Source of the DNA: Corynebacterium rhinophilum
GTDB taxonomy: Bacteria > Actinomycetota > Actinomycetes > Mycobacteriales > Mycobacteriaceae
DNA length: 64,000 nucleotides
Assembly (NCBI RefSeq): GCF_030227225.1
Contig: NZ_JASPHQ010000013.1
Location: forward strand, 1-64,000
Direction of reading: 5' to 3'
Position 1 is the first letter of the stretch. Every line of letters begins with the position of its first letter. Shown in pieces: positions 21,356 through 30,492 of the stretch. The notes below the pieces were generated by a model. That model had not been told where the DNA came from and made no database searches. It saw only the letters and a list, made by a program, of their open reading frames with translations. The position numbers and the translations under genes were made by a program.

Positions 21356-21479
21356 ACTGGCGATTCTATCGCAGGGGTGGCGCGGAAAAGAAATCGGGGC
21401 TCAGGCCTGGTTTTGGCGGGCCGGTGTTAAACTCCGGCCCGATACTAGCGACGGTCCCGGTACTAGACAGCCCCCAGCG

Positions 21480-22679
21480 CTAAAGGCAGGCCCGCCGCAG
21501 CCTGCCCACCAAGCCGTCGAAGGCAATCTGCGTGCCCACGTTCTGGGTTAGCTGCTCGCGGCAATAAGAAATAGCGGACTGGCATTCCAAGAGGCCCTCC
21601 TCGCTCACCCGCTGCGCCAGCTCGCCAGATAGCCCCGCGAAATCCGGGTGGGTCATCTCCACCTGCGCGCCCACCTTTGTCATCAGCGCGTCGCGGTAAA
21701 TTCCGGAGAGATCGACGAGCACTAGGTCGAGGTTATCGATGACCCGTCGCTTCGCCCGCTTCTTGTGCTGTTCTTGTAGGTCCTTGATGGCGGAGCGGGC
21801 ATCACGCTGCGCCTTCGCCGCGCCCTTGCCCTTCGCGCCCACGCCAAAGGTATTTTCCAGCTTGGCCAGCTCCGCTTCTTCTTCCTCCTTGTGCGATTCC
21901 TTCGCGTCCGCATCCACCAGCTTGAGAAGCGAGGTCACCGCCTGAAAGCCCTGGGATTCGTGGAAGATGTCCTCGGCCAGGTTGATGGCCACAGCGCGGC
22001 GTTTTTGCACCGTCGGCTCTGCCACCAAGTGGCGCGCCCTGCCCACGTGGCGCAGGGAAGTGACGGCGGCGAGGCGGGCATCGTGATCCGAGGCACCTTC
22101 GCTCACCAGCTGGGCAACGATATTGTCCACCGACGGCGAGGGGATGTACAGGTGCCGGCAGCGCGAGCGCAGGGTCTGGGAGAAATCCTCGGGGGCATCG
22201 GAAGGCGCGCACATGATAATCACGGTGCGCTCCGGCGGCTCCTCCACCGTCTTGAGCAGCGCGTTGGCACCATTATTGTTGAGGCGATCCGCGTTATTGA
22301 AGATCACCACGCGCCACGGGGCGACCGTGGGCAGGCTCGCGGCACGCCCGATGACCTCGCGCACCGTATCCACCGAGATGATGACCTCCTGCGGGTCCAC
22401 CAAGACCAGGTCCGTGTGCTGCTTGGTGCCTAGCACGGCGCGGCAGGCCTCGCATTTTCCGCAGCCCGGTTCCTCCGGATCCGTGCACATGAGCGCGGCC
22501 GCGAAATCGATTGCGGCCAAGGAACGCCCCGAACCGGGCGGGCCGGTAAAGAGCCAGGAATGGCTCATCGCCCGCGGATCTGCCCCCGGCATCCCCCGCG
22601 CCGCCCGCGCGGCACCCAAGATAGTGCGGGCCACACCTGGGGTATCTGCCAATCGTTGCGCAACGCTTCCCGTATTCAC
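21480..22679 (-). CDS. holB: DNA polymerase III delta' subunit
   Basis: HolB is part of the clamp-loader complex that places the sliding clamp on DNA. The 399-residue protein has an AAA+ core with a P-loop-like FTGPPGSGRSLAA, zinc-finger cysteines (CTDPEEPGCGKCEAC) and the sensor region with TVEEPPERTVIIMCAPS and LRSRCRHLYIP. I chose GTG 22679. A TAGGCT box (22687-22692, reverse strand) lies exactly 7 bases upstream, and the longer frame to 22829 would run through the divergent cyaB start. The C-terminal third contains a charged stretch (KEEEEAELAKLENTFG). Confidence 0.9.
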   Translation of the reverse strand: MNTGSVAQRLADTPGVARTILGAARAARGMPGADPRAMSHSWLFTGPPGSGRSLAAIDFAAALMCTDPEEPGCGKCEACRAVLGTKQHTDLVLVDPQEVIISVDTVREVIGRAASLPTVAPWRVVIFNNADRLNNNGANALLKTVEEPPERTVIIMCAPSDAPEDFSQTLRSRCRHLYIPSPSVDNIVAQLVSEGASDHDARLAAVTSLRHVGRARHLVAEPTVQKRRAVAINLAEDIFHESQGFQAVTSLLKLVDADAKESHKEEEEAELAKLENTFGVGAKGKGAAKAQRDARSAIKDLQEQHKKRAKRRVIDNLDLVLVDLSGIYRDALMTKVGAQVEMTHPDFAGLSGELAQRVSEEGLLECQSAISYCREQLTQNVGTQIAFDGLVGRLRRACL

Positions 22680-22686
22680 TCGCTCT

Positions 22687-22708
22687 AGCCTACTGGTCTT
22701 ACTACAGT
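22687..22708. promoter_or_regulatory. Back-to-back leaderless promoters of holB and cyaB
   Basis: The holB -10 (TAGGCT, 22687-22692 on the reverse strand) and the cyaB -10 (TACAGT, 22703-22708) sit within a 37-bp gap. They lie 7 and 8 bases before GTG 22679 and ATG 22717. The -35 regions must therefore overlap each other or the opposite gene's first codons. Confidence 0.5.
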
Positions 22709-22716
22709 AAGTAGTT

Positions 22717-24249
22717 ATGAACAGACTATTGCGTGGCGCTCGTTGGCTTATGGGAACCCAATGGCCGGTATACGCTGCCTTGGTCTTGGGCGCCAATCTC
22801 ATCGGCGCCATCGCGATCATGACCTTCATCCTCTATTTCCTGCCCATGCCGGAAATCGAGGACTTTGCCGCCGAGCTGCCCAACCTCAAGGGCGTGGCGG
22901 CGGTCTACCTCATCTTTGCCGTCATCATCGGCATCGCCGCTACCCTGCTGCTCTTCCGCCCCGTGCTGGACTGGCAGCGCAATCCCGATGCGCACGATCC
23001 AAATATGGTGCGCACCCTCGTGCTGCGCATCCCCGTGTACCAATCCCTGGTCGCGGCCGCGGTCTGGCTCATCGGCATTATCCTGACGGTGGCTATCTCC
23101 AGCGGGCAATCCGGGCGGCTCGGGCTCGTCGTGGGTGTCTCCACCACCCTGGCGGGCCTAGTGGTCATCATCTTGACCTACCTGCAGGCCGAGCGCCTCG
23201 TGCGGCCCGTCGCTGCCCAAGCCGTCGCCCGCCGCTTTGAAGATTCCACCGTCGAACCACCCATCAAATACCGGCTGTTTTCCACCTGGCTGATGACCTC
23301 CGGCGTGCCGCTGCTCGGCATCGTGCTGGTGCTGTTGGGCCAGCACACCGGGCTCTTCTCCGGCGATGCCAGCGAAATCATCCCGGCCATCGTGGCACTG
23401 GCCCTCACCGCCCTGGCCACCGGGTTTATCGGCACCAGCTTCGCCATCATGAGCGTGGTCGATCCCATCGTGGAGCTGCAGGATGCGATCAACCGCGTGC
23501 GCCGCGGCGAGGCCGATGCCGAGGTCGATATCTACGATGGATCCGAGCTCGGCGTCCTGCAGGCGGGATTTAATGAGATGATGCGCGGGCTGCGCGAGCG
23601 CCAACGCGTCCGCGATATCTTCGGCCGCTACGTGGGCACCGAGGTGGCCCAGCGCGCCCTTGATGAGCGCCCCGAATTGGGCGGGGAGGATCGGAAGGTC
23701 GCGGTGCTGTTCATCGATGTCATCGGTTCCACCACCTTCGCGGTCAACCACTCCCCCGAAGAAGTGGTCACGGAGCTCAATAAATTCTTCGAGCACGTCG
23801 TGACGGTGGTGCACCGCAATAAGGGCATCATCAATAAGTTCCAAGGCGATGCCGCCCTCGCCGTCTTTGGCGCGCCGCTCAACGTGTACGACTCGACTTC
23901 GATGGCGCTGCAGGCCGCCCGCGAGCTGCGCGGCGAGTTGCGCGGGCTCGAGCTGCAGGCTGGCATCGGAGTCGCCTCCGGCCACGTGGTAGCAGGCCAC
24001 ATCGGCGGCGCGGATCGCTTCGAGTACACCGTCATCGGCGATGCCGTCAACGAGGCCGCCCGCCTGACCGAAATGGCCAAGGACACCCCCGGCCAGGTCC
24101 TGACCAACGCTGCTACCTTAAAGACCGCCAACGAGGCCGAGCAGGCCCGCTGGACCGTCATGAAATCCATCGAGCTGCGCGGGCGCCGCCGCATGACCCA
24201 GCTGGCGCGCCCCATCCGCGCCAGCCTGGCAGAAAGGTGCGAAATCTAA
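22717..24249 (+). CDS. cyaB: Membrane-bound class III adenylate cyclase
   Basis: This enzyme makes cAMP, the effector of GlxR, which is also encoded in this window. The 510-residue protein has six predicted transmembrane helices (about residues 18-250), a HAMP linker (VVDPIVELQDAINRVRRGEAD through GFNEMMRGL) and a cyclase catalytic domain. That domain has the metal-binding aspartate in VLFIDVIGSTTF, the KFQGDAALAVFG segment and the transition-state region EYTVIGDAVNEAARL. The ATG is preceded by TACAGT at 8 bases, suggesting leaderless expression. Its stop overlaps the next ATG (TAATG). Confidence 0.93.
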   Translation: MNRLLRGARWLMGTQWPVYAALVLGANLIGAIAIMTFILYFLPMPEIEDFAAELPNLKGVAAVYLIFAVIIGIAATLLLFRPVLDWQRNPDAHDPNMVRTLVLRIPVYQSLVAAAVWLIGIILTVAISSGQSGRLGLVVGVSTTLAGLVVIILTYLQAERLVRPVAAQAVARRFEDSTVEPPIKYRLFSTWLMTSGVPLLGIVLVLLGQHTGLFSGDASEIIPAIVALALTALATGFIGTSFAIMSVVDPIVELQDAINRVRRGEADAEVDIYDGSELGVLQAGFNEMMRGLRERQRVRDIFGRYVGTEVAQRALDERPELGGEDRKVAVLFIDVIGSTTFAVNHSPEEVVTELNKFFEHVVTVVHRNKGIINKFQGDAALAVFGAPLNVYDSTSMALQAARELRGELRGLELQAGIGVASGHVVAGHIGGADRFEYTVIGDAVNEAARLTEMAKDTPGQVLTNAATLKTANEAEQARWTVMKSIELRGRRRMTQLARPIRASLAERCEI

Positions 24250-25457
24250 TGGCCAGCACCCGCCTCATCGTGCCCGACGCGGCGCGCGGAATGGCGCTTT
24301 TAGGCATCGCGATAGCGAATATGACCACCGCGTGGATCATCACCGAGAATCGCCCGGGCGCGTATTTCGGCGGCATCCTCGATGACAGTGTGCTCGATAA
24401 AATCGCCGTCGTCTTCGGTGCTTTCTTCGTGCACAACCGCGGCCTGCCCATGTTTTCTACCCTGCTGGGCTTCGGCGTGGGGCTTATTGCGATGAGCCTG
24501 TGGCGGCGGGGATTTCCGCTGGGAGAAGCGAGGAGGGTCATCGCCAAGCGCTATAGCTTCCTCGCGCTTTTAGGCGCGGTGCACATGGTGCTACTGTTTT
24601 GGGGCGATATCATGTTTGTCTACGGCGTAGCGGGCATAGTCATTGCCCTGCTGCTCACGCTGCATAATTCTACGCTGCGCAAGATTTCTTATATCGCTCT
24701 TGGGGTGCTGACGGTGCTCGGCATCGCCGCGTTTATTTTCTCCGCGGTTGACGGCGGGCTCGATATCCCTGTCGATGCCATTGGCACGGTAAATTCCTAC
24801 GGTGACCTGCTGCTCAGCCAGCTTCTCACCCTAGGCGCGCAGATCATCTCCGCCCCGCTCATCGTGCTGATGTACCTGCCGGTCATGCTGGTGGGCTTTG
24901 TGTGGGCGCGCGAGGGCGTGCTTGCCGATGTCCCCTCTCACCGCCCCCAACTCCTGCGCTGGGTGGCCATCGCCGCGGCCGTAACGCTGGTCATTGGCAC
25001 GCTATGGTCCTTGGGCACCCTCGGGATCATCGATCAGCGCTGGGCAAGCGCGGCCAGTAGCGCCAATTCCACCCTCGGCGTGCTAACCGGGCCGGGAATC
25101 CTCGCCGGGCTCGCCCTTATCTTGCAGCCCGTGCAAGAACGTCTAGCCGCCGGCGCCTCCGTGCCCGCGCTCTTGTGGCCCTTCGTCGCGCTGGGCAAAC
25201 GCTCTATGAGCGGTTATGTGGGCCAGTCGATACTGTTTTTCCTGCTCGTGCACCCCTTCACGCTGGACTACGGCCACGACTTAGGAGCCTTCGGCCAAGC
25301 CGGGCTCGCCTGCGGCGTGTGGCTGGTCACCGTGATTGGCGCGTGCGTGCTCGAAGCGCTGGGCCTGCGCGGGCCCTTCGAGGTGGTGCACCGCCGGCTG
25401 TCTTATGGCCCGAGCATGCAGCCGGAGCGGAGCTTGCCTAGGCAGGGCCTTACCTAG
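24249..25457 (+). CDS. DUF418 family membrane protein
   Basis: This 402-residue protein has about ten transmembrane helices and the family features: an N-terminal PDAARGMALLGIAIAN and a C-terminal DUF418 block (LGKRSMSGYVGQSILFFLL). It is related to YeiB-like proteins, whose function is not settled. I took ATG 24249, which overlaps the cyaB stop by one base and has an upstream agaaaggtg. Four codons upstream is another ATG (24237). Translational coupling with adenylate cyclase is likely, but a functional link is unknown. Confidence 0.85.
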   Translation: MASTRLIVPDAARGMALLGIAIANMTTAWIITENRPGAYFGGILDDSVLDKIAVVFGAFFVHNRGLPMFSTLLGFGVGLIAMSLWRRGFPLGEARRVIAKRYSFLALLGAVHMVLLFWGDIMFVYGVAGIVIALLLTLHNSTLRKISYIALGVLTVLGIAAFIFSAVDGGLDIPVDAIGTVNSYGDLLLSQLLTLGAQIISAPLIVLMYLPVMLVGFVWAREGVLADVPSHRPQLLRWVAIAAAVTLVIGTLWSLGTLGIIDQRWASAASSANSTLGVLTGPGILAGLALILQPVQERLAAGASVPALLWPFVALGKRSMSGYVGQSILFFLLVHPFTLDYGHDLGAFGQAGLACGVWLVTVIGACVLEALGLRGPFEVVHRRLSYGPSMQPERSLPRQGLT

Positions 25458-26187
25458 ACAGGGCATCGACTAGCAGGAAGTGCCCGAGGGCCAAGGCACC
25501 AGCCTCCGCCGCGCCCACTGCTCTGGCCGCCTTCGAGGGCTTGGCATGTTTCTTGTCCTTCTGAGACCCGGCTGCTGCTATTCGCGCTCGCAGCGCAGTC
25601 AGGCCTTCCGCCGCGACCAAGAGATTGGCGCCGTGGCTCAAGCCCTTCGTCGCATCGGTGCGCAGGCGCGGATCGCCCGCCAGCGCCGAGGTGGTCAGCA
25701 CCGCCGCGCCGCCCACCGCTACCGCGGTCCGAGTGGGCTGCTTGCGCGTGGCGACGAGCGCCGCCGCCCACGCCATGGCGCGCAGGCCCCAACCGCGGGC
25801 ATCGTTGCGCGCGCCGCGCCGATAAAGCACCCACGAATACGCCGCGTGGCTAGCGGTAACGCCTGCCACCCCAAGGAGGGAGGGGCGGTGCAAGCGGCGC
25901 GACTTTTCCACCTGGCCCACCGCGCCGGCCAGCAGTGCGGGGCTCAGGGTGGGGTTTTGCGCCTCCGCCGCCAAAAGGGGCAAAAGCGGCGCGCTTGTGA
26001 TGGTGTGGGCCTTCTTCCAGCCAAAGAGGCGGGCCCATACCGTGGATTCACCAAGCGCCAGGTACGCGAAACGCCGCCAGCCCCGCGGCGTGCGCCGGGC
26101 TGGGTCGGTGACATCGGCAAAGGTTTCGGACACCGCGCGGGTCAAGGCCGCGGCGCCTTCCTCGGTGCGGGCAAGAAAATCATTCAT
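25450..26187 (-). CDS. Putative membrane protein, possibly YhhN-like
   Basis: This 245-residue protein is Ala-rich with several weakly hydrophobic segments. It faintly resembles the lysoplasmalogenase (YhhN) family in layout (HTITSAPLLPLLA, then SLLGVAGVTASHAAYSWVLY), but I am not certain. ATG 26187 is preceded by TAAGGT at 7 bases, which favours it over GTG 26196. The 3' end overlaps the end of the convergent DUF418 gene by 8 bases. No catalytic residues could be assigned. Confidence 0.6.
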   Translation of the reverse strand: MNDFLARTEEGAAALTRAVSETFADVTDPARRTPRGWRRFAYLALGESTVWARLFGWKKAHTITSAPLLPLLAAEAQNPTLSPALLAGAVGQVEKSRRLHRPSLLGVAGVTASHAAYSWVLYRRGARNDARGWGLRAMAWAAALVATRKQPTRTAVAVGGAAVLTTSALAGDPRLRTDATKGLSHGANLLVAAEGLTALRARIAAAGSQKDKKHAKPSKAARAVGAAEAGALALGHFLLVDALSR

Positions 26188-26213
26188 GCCCGCCACCTTA
26201 CTAATTTCTTCGC

Positions 26214-29207
26214 TTATTTCTTCCGCGAGCCGGCCTTCACCACGTTCTTCGTGCCGGGCGAAGGCTTCGAGCTGGATTTCTTAGCCGCCTTCGTCGCGCC
26301 CTTCTTAGTGGCCTTCTTGCTGGACTTCTTGGTCGCCTTCTTCGTCGATTTCTTGGTCGACTTCTTTGTGCTCTTCTTAGAAGACTTCTTCTTCGTCTCC
26401 CCAGAGGCCTCTTTGGCGCGGCGCTCGGAAAGGAGCTCGTTGGCGCGGGCATCGGTAAGCTGCTCCGGATCGTCGCCGCGGCGCAGGGACGCATTGGTGG
26501 TGCCGTCCGTAACGTACGGGCCGAAGCGGCCATCCTTAACGGTCATAGGCTTGCCCGAGACGTCATTATCGCCGAGTTGCTTGAGCGGCGGCTGTGCGGC
26601 CGCGCGGCCACGGCGCTTCGGCTCCGCATAAATGCGGCGGGCCTCATCCAAGGTGATGCTAAAGATCTGCTCTTCCTTAGCCAGCGAGCGCGAATCCGAT
26701 CCCTTCTTCAGGTAGGGGCCGTAGCGGCCGTTTTGGGCAGTGATCATCTCCCCGTCGTCCACGCCCACCTCGCGCGGCAGGGACAGCAGCTCAAGGGCCT
26801 GTTCCAGCGTGACGGTCAGCGGCTCCATCGAGCTAAAGAGCGAGGCCGTGCCCGGCTTCAGCTTCTCATCAATGTAGTCATTGATGCGCTTTTCCTTTTG
26901 CTTCGCGGCCGTCTTGGTCTCCCAATTCTTGGCGCGCTTGCCTTCCTCGGCGCGCTGTTTATCCTCTTCTGCGCGCTCCTTCGCGACGATCTCCAAGGCC
27001 TCCGCCTCAGCCTTCTCCCGCTCATCATCGCGGACGACCTCGGTGACATAGGGGCCAAAGCGGCCTTCCTTCGCCACCACCATGCGCCCGTTTTCGGGAT
27101 TCTCGCCCAGCTGGCGCCCGCCCTGCGAGGTGGCGAAGAGCTTTTCCGCCAGCTGTTCATTCAGCCCGTCCGGGGTCACGGTTTCAGAGAGGTTGGCGCG
27201 CTGATATTCCACGCTGCCGTCCTCGTTGGTGCCGATCGCGCGCTCGATATAGGGCCCGTAGCGGCCGACGCGCACGAAGACCTCGCGGCCCTCCGAATCG
27301 GTATAGAGCTTGAGCGAGTTGACCTTGCGGGCATCGATGGCCTCGAGGTTGACATCGATAAGCGATTTCAGCCCGCCATGCCGCGCGATGGAGGCCGCCT
27401 TGTGCTCGTTGGCCTCAGCGTTGCCAAAGTAAAAGCCGTTCAGCCAGTCCGTGCCATCCTCCGTTCCGGTGGCAATCGAGTCCAGCTCATCTTCCATGGA
27501 CGAGGTGAAGTCATAATCCACCAGCTCGGTGAAGTTTTCTTCCAAGAGGCCCACGACGGCGAAGGCTACCCACGAAGGCACTAGGGCGTTGCCGCGCGAG
27601 ACCACGTAACCGCGGTCTTGGATGGTCTTGATGATGGAGGCATACGTCGACGGGCGCCCGATGCCCAAGTCTTCCATCTTTTTCACCAGGCTCGCTTCTG
27701 TATAGCGCGCCGGCGGGTTGGTGGAGTGGCCTTCTGCCGATACCTCTTCGGCCTTCAGATCGCGGCCCTCCTCCAGGTGCGGCAGGCGGTTCTCGCTCTT
27801 CTTGCTCGTATCCTCGTCGGCGCCGTAAGCCTTCAAGAAACCCGGGAAGGTAATGGTGCGGCCGGTTGCGGAGAACTCGACGTCATAGGTGCCGTTATCC
27901 GTGGTCGCGGTGCCAGCCACGGCCACCTTCATGGAGGTGCCCTTAGCATCGGCCATCTGCGAGGCCACGGTGCGCTTCCAAATCAGGTCATAGAGCTTAA
28001 ATTCCTCCGCATCCAGCTGGCTAGACAGCTGGCCCGGGGTGGCAAAGGACTCACCGGCGGGGCGGATCGCCTCGTGCGCTTCCTGCGAGTTTTTGACGCG
28101 GCGGTCATAAACGCGCGGGGAATCCGAGACGTATTCTTCGCCATAAATGCTGGTGGCGGAGCTGCGCGCGGCGTTCAAACCTTGCTTAGACAGCGAAGAG
28201 GAGTCCGTACGCATATACGTAATGTGGCCGTTTTCGTAAAGGCGCTGTGCAATGCGCATCGTACGCTCAGAGGTAAAGTGCAGGCGCCGGCCCGCCTCCT
28301 GCTGCAGCGTCGAGGTCATAAACGGCGCATAAGGCTTGCGGGTATAGGGCTTGTGTTCTACCCCGGACACGGTCATGCCCGCGCCCTGCAGGGCCTTTTC
28401 CAAGGCCTCCGCCTGCGGCTGGGTGATGACGATGACGTCCTTGGTCTTCACGTTTCCGCGATCGTCGAAATCACGGCCCACAGCCACGCGCTTGCCATTA
28501 ACGGCGGTCAGGCGCGCGTCAAAGGCCGACGGGCCCTCGCCGCTGCCCGCCCCCGCGTCCAGGGTGGCGAGCAAATCCCAGTAATCGGCGGAGATAAACG
28601 CCATGCGCTCGCGCTCGCGCTCGACGATGACCCGCGTGGCCACCGACTGCACGCGCCCGGCCGAAAGCCGCGGCATGACCTTCTTCCACAGCACGGGCGA
28701 GACTTCGTAGCCGTAGAGGCGGTCGAGGATGCGGCGGGTTTCTTGGGCATCAATAAGGTCATAGTCCAAGTCGCGGGTGTTTTCCGCCGCCTCCAAGATG
28801 GCGGACTTTGTGATCTCATTAAAGACCATGCGGCGCACCGGCACCTTGGGCTTTAAAACCTCCAATAGGTGCCAAGCAATGGCCTCGCCTTCGCGGTCCG
28901 GGTCTGTTGCCAGCAAAAGGTTATCGCACTGCTTCAGCTTGGATTTGAGGTCAGCGACCTTCTTCTTTTTATCCGGGCTGACGACGTAGAGCGGGGCGAA
29001 ATCATCTTCCGGGTTAACACCCAAGCGGGCCCAAGATTCTTTCTTGAACTTCGCCGGCACGTCGGCAGCGCCCCGCGGGAGATCGCGGATATGCCCTACG
29101 GAGGCCTCCACGATGTAGTTATCTCCCAGGTACGGCTGGATCTTCTTCGCCTTAGTTGCCGACTCCACAATCACTAAAGTTTTGCCCGGCTCGGCCGCTT
29201 CTGCCAC
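26214..29207 (-). CDS. topA: DNA topoisomerase I
   Basis: This type IA enzyme relaxes negative supercoils. The 997-residue protein has the Toprim domain (VIVESATKAKKIQPYLG near the N-terminus and the DxDxE in LLATDPDREGEAIAWHL) and the catalytic tyrosine in GHITYMRTDSSS. It also has GRPSTYASIIKTI. The C-terminus carries several repeats of the type GRYGPYI/GRFGPYV in place of zinc fingers, as in other actinobacteria, and then a basic tail of about 60 residues with SSKKSTKKSTKK-type repeats. The start is GTG 29207. Order next to holB, cyaB and cspA is as in C. glutamicum. Confidence 0.96.
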   Translation of the reverse strand: MAEAAEPGKTLVIVESATKAKKIQPYLGDNYIVEASVGHIRDLPRGAADVPAKFKKESWARLGVNPEDDFAPLYVVSPDKKKKVADLKSKLKQCDNLLLATDPDREGEAIAWHLLEVLKPKVPVRRMVFNEITKSAILEAAENTRDLDYDLIDAQETRRILDRLYGYEVSPVLWKKVMPRLSAGRVQSVATRVIVERERERMAFISADYWDLLATLDAGAGSGEGPSAFDARLTAVNGKRVAVGRDFDDRGNVKTKDVIVITQPQAEALEKALQGAGMTVSGVEHKPYTRKPYAPFMTSTLQQEAGRRLHFTSERTMRIAQRLYENGHITYMRTDSSSLSKQGLNAARSSATSIYGEEYVSDSPRVYDRRVKNSQEAHEAIRPAGESFATPGQLSSQLDAEEFKLYDLIWKRTVASQMADAKGTSMKVAVAGTATTDNGTYDVEFSATGRTITFPGFLKAYGADEDTSKKSENRLPHLEEGRDLKAEEVSAEGHSTNPPARYTEASLVKKMEDLGIGRPSTYASIIKTIQDRGYVVSRGNALVPSWVAFAVVGLLEENFTELVDYDFTSSMEDELDSIATGTEDGTDWLNGFYFGNAEANEHKAASIARHGGLKSLIDVNLEAIDARKVNSLKLYTDSEGREVFVRVGRYGPYIERAIGTNEDGSVEYQRANLSETVTPDGLNEQLAEKLFATSQGGRQLGENPENGRMVVAKEGRFGPYVTEVVRDDEREKAEAEALEIVAKERAEEDKQRAEEGKRAKNWETKTAAKQKEKRINDYIDEKLKPGTASLFSSMEPLTVTLEQALELLSLPREVGVDDGEMITAQNGRYGPYLKKGSDSRSLAKEEQIFSITLDEARRIYAEPKRRGRAAAQPPLKQLGDNDVSGKPMTVKDGRFGPYVTDGTTNASLRRGDDPEQLTDARANELLSERRAKEASGETKKKSSKKSTKKSTKKSTKKATKKSSKKATKKGATKAAKKSSSKPSPGTKNVVKAGSRKK

Positions 29208-29343
29208 TTCGACTTCATCCCTTTCGATGATGCGAACATTAAAATTTGTGCGCTTTCAGCAATCGCCCTTAGCGTACACAGGTGGTTTATACCGTTCTTC
29301 GCACCATATACTCGGTAACACCAAAAGGCTTTGTAGGGGGCGC

Positions 29344-29372
29344 TTCGCACCCCCACCGAACCGGTCTATACT
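29344..29372 (+). promoter_or_regulatory. Promoter upstream of the dedA-like gene
   Basis: The pair ttcgca (29344-29349) and tatact (29367-29372) has 17-base spacing. The -35 lies in a GC hairpin (gggggcgcttcgcaccccc). About 80 bases of leader follow before the ATG, which has gtggagg as ribosome site. The gap 29208-29453 should also hold the topA promoter, which I could not place. Confidence 0.5.
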
Positions 29373-29453
29373 GACCTTTTTAGAAAGTCCAGCAGCTGTG
29401 AAAGCATTGTTGGGGACGATAGCACACCCACAACACACCCCGTGGAGGATTAG

Positions 29454-30083
29454 ATGGTTGACACAGTAACGATGTGGATTGAAGCCATCATGGGCACGGA
29501 GTGGGTTTATCCAATCGTGGGCCTGCTCATTTTCGGGGACTGTTTCTTTCCAGTACTCCCCTCTGAAATCCCGCTGAATATGGTCGGCGCTTGGGCCGGT
29601 TCGCAGGGATTTCCACACCTACCCACCATGTTCTTTGTGGCGCTGGTAGCAGCCATGTTGGGTGATAACCTGTGTTTCTTACTGGGCACGCGGTTTATGC
29701 CATTGCTTAACCGCATTCAAAAAGGAACGAAGGCCTACGAGGCCCTCACCTGGGTAAAACGCAATGTACGCCGCGGCGGTGGCGCGGCCATTATCATTGC
29801 CCGCTTTATCCCCTCGGCCAGGCTCTTTATGACCATTTTGCTAGGGTCAATGCGCTTTCCCTGGCCGGTCTTCCTCTTCTTCGACACCATTGGCGTGATG
29901 CTCTGGGTATTCCAAGCCTTGGCCATTGGTTATGTGGGCGGCATGGCGTTCTCCGATACCCCACTGTTTGCGATGGTTATCAGCATTATCGCCGCCGTAT
30001 TCATCGGCTTCGGACTACAAAAGGCCCAAAACAGCATCACGGAGTGGTGGGATACCCGCCGCGGCTACGCCGAAACGCCCTAG
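29454..30083 (+). CDS. DedA family membrane protein
   Basis: This 209-residue integral membrane protein of the DedA/SNARE-associated family is implicated in lipid carrier recycling and membrane homeostasis. Family hallmarks are visible: PVLPSEIPL near residue 28, GDNLCFLLGTRF, the amphipathic segment with the conserved arginines in IIARFIPSARLFMTILLGSMRFPW and a following helix with FDTIG. About five membrane segments are predicted. It starts at an ATG with ggagg and has its own promoter, opposite topA. Confidence 0.88.
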   Translation: MVDTVTMWIEAIMGTEWVYPIVGLLIFGDCFFPVLPSEIPLNMVGAWAGSQGFPHLPTMFFVALVAAMLGDNLCFLLGTRFMPLLNRIQKGTKAYEALTWVKRNVRRGGGAAIIIARFIPSARLFMTILLGSMRFPWPVFLFFDTIGVMLWVFQALAIGYVGGMAFSDTPLFAMVISIIAAVFIGFGLQKAQNSITEWWDTRRGYAETP

Positions 30084-30106
30084 GGCGCTTAAAACCCTAG
30101 AGGGCG

Positions 30107-30310
30107 TTAGAGAATGGAAACGGCCTGCGCCTGGTCGCCCTTCGGACCGGATCCAACCTCGAAGCTGACCTTCTGGTTTTCTTCCAAGGTGCGGAAACCG
30201 CTGCCCTGAATCTCGGAGTAGTGCACGAAGATGTCTCCGCCGCCGTCCTCGCGCTCGATGAAGCCGTATCCCTTTTCGGAGTTAAACCACTTAACGGTTC
30301 CTTGTGTCAT
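30107..30310 (-). CDS. cspA: Cold-shock protein
   Basis: This 67-residue single cold-shock domain (OB fold) protein has the RNA-binding motifs KGYGFIE (RNP1) and DIFVHYSEI (RNP2). It probably acts as an RNA chaperone. The ATG at 30310 ([17 protein letters not shown]) is the family start. A longer frame to 30424 reads through its 5' untranslated region, where a good site (aaaaggaac) sits before the ATG. It converges on the dedA-like gene and diverges from the helicase. Confidence 0.95.
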   Translation of the reverse strand: MTQGTVKWFNSEKGYGFIEREDGGGDIFVHYSEIQGSGFRTLEENQKVSFEVGSGPKGDQAQAVSIL

Positions 30311-30492
30311 GGTGAACTGAGTTCCTTTTCTTAAAGAGGTAGCGCGCATTGCCGCGCCGGTAGTTATTCGGTAAATGGGTCCTCGAGCAGTACCGTGAAG
30401 TATAAAACCGCACCAAGACAACATTGGCCTGTCAACAGTGTGACACGTTCCACGCCAAAGCGATAGATTTAACTCACAAGGGGGTAAAAAAA

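Noticed and set aside
26220..26400. Repetitive tract at the topA 3' end considered as a tandem repeat or CRISPR-like array
   Set aside because: It is the coding sequence for the Lys/Ser-rich tail of topoisomerase I. Units are codon-level repeats without constant spacers. No CRISPR array was seen anywhere in the window.
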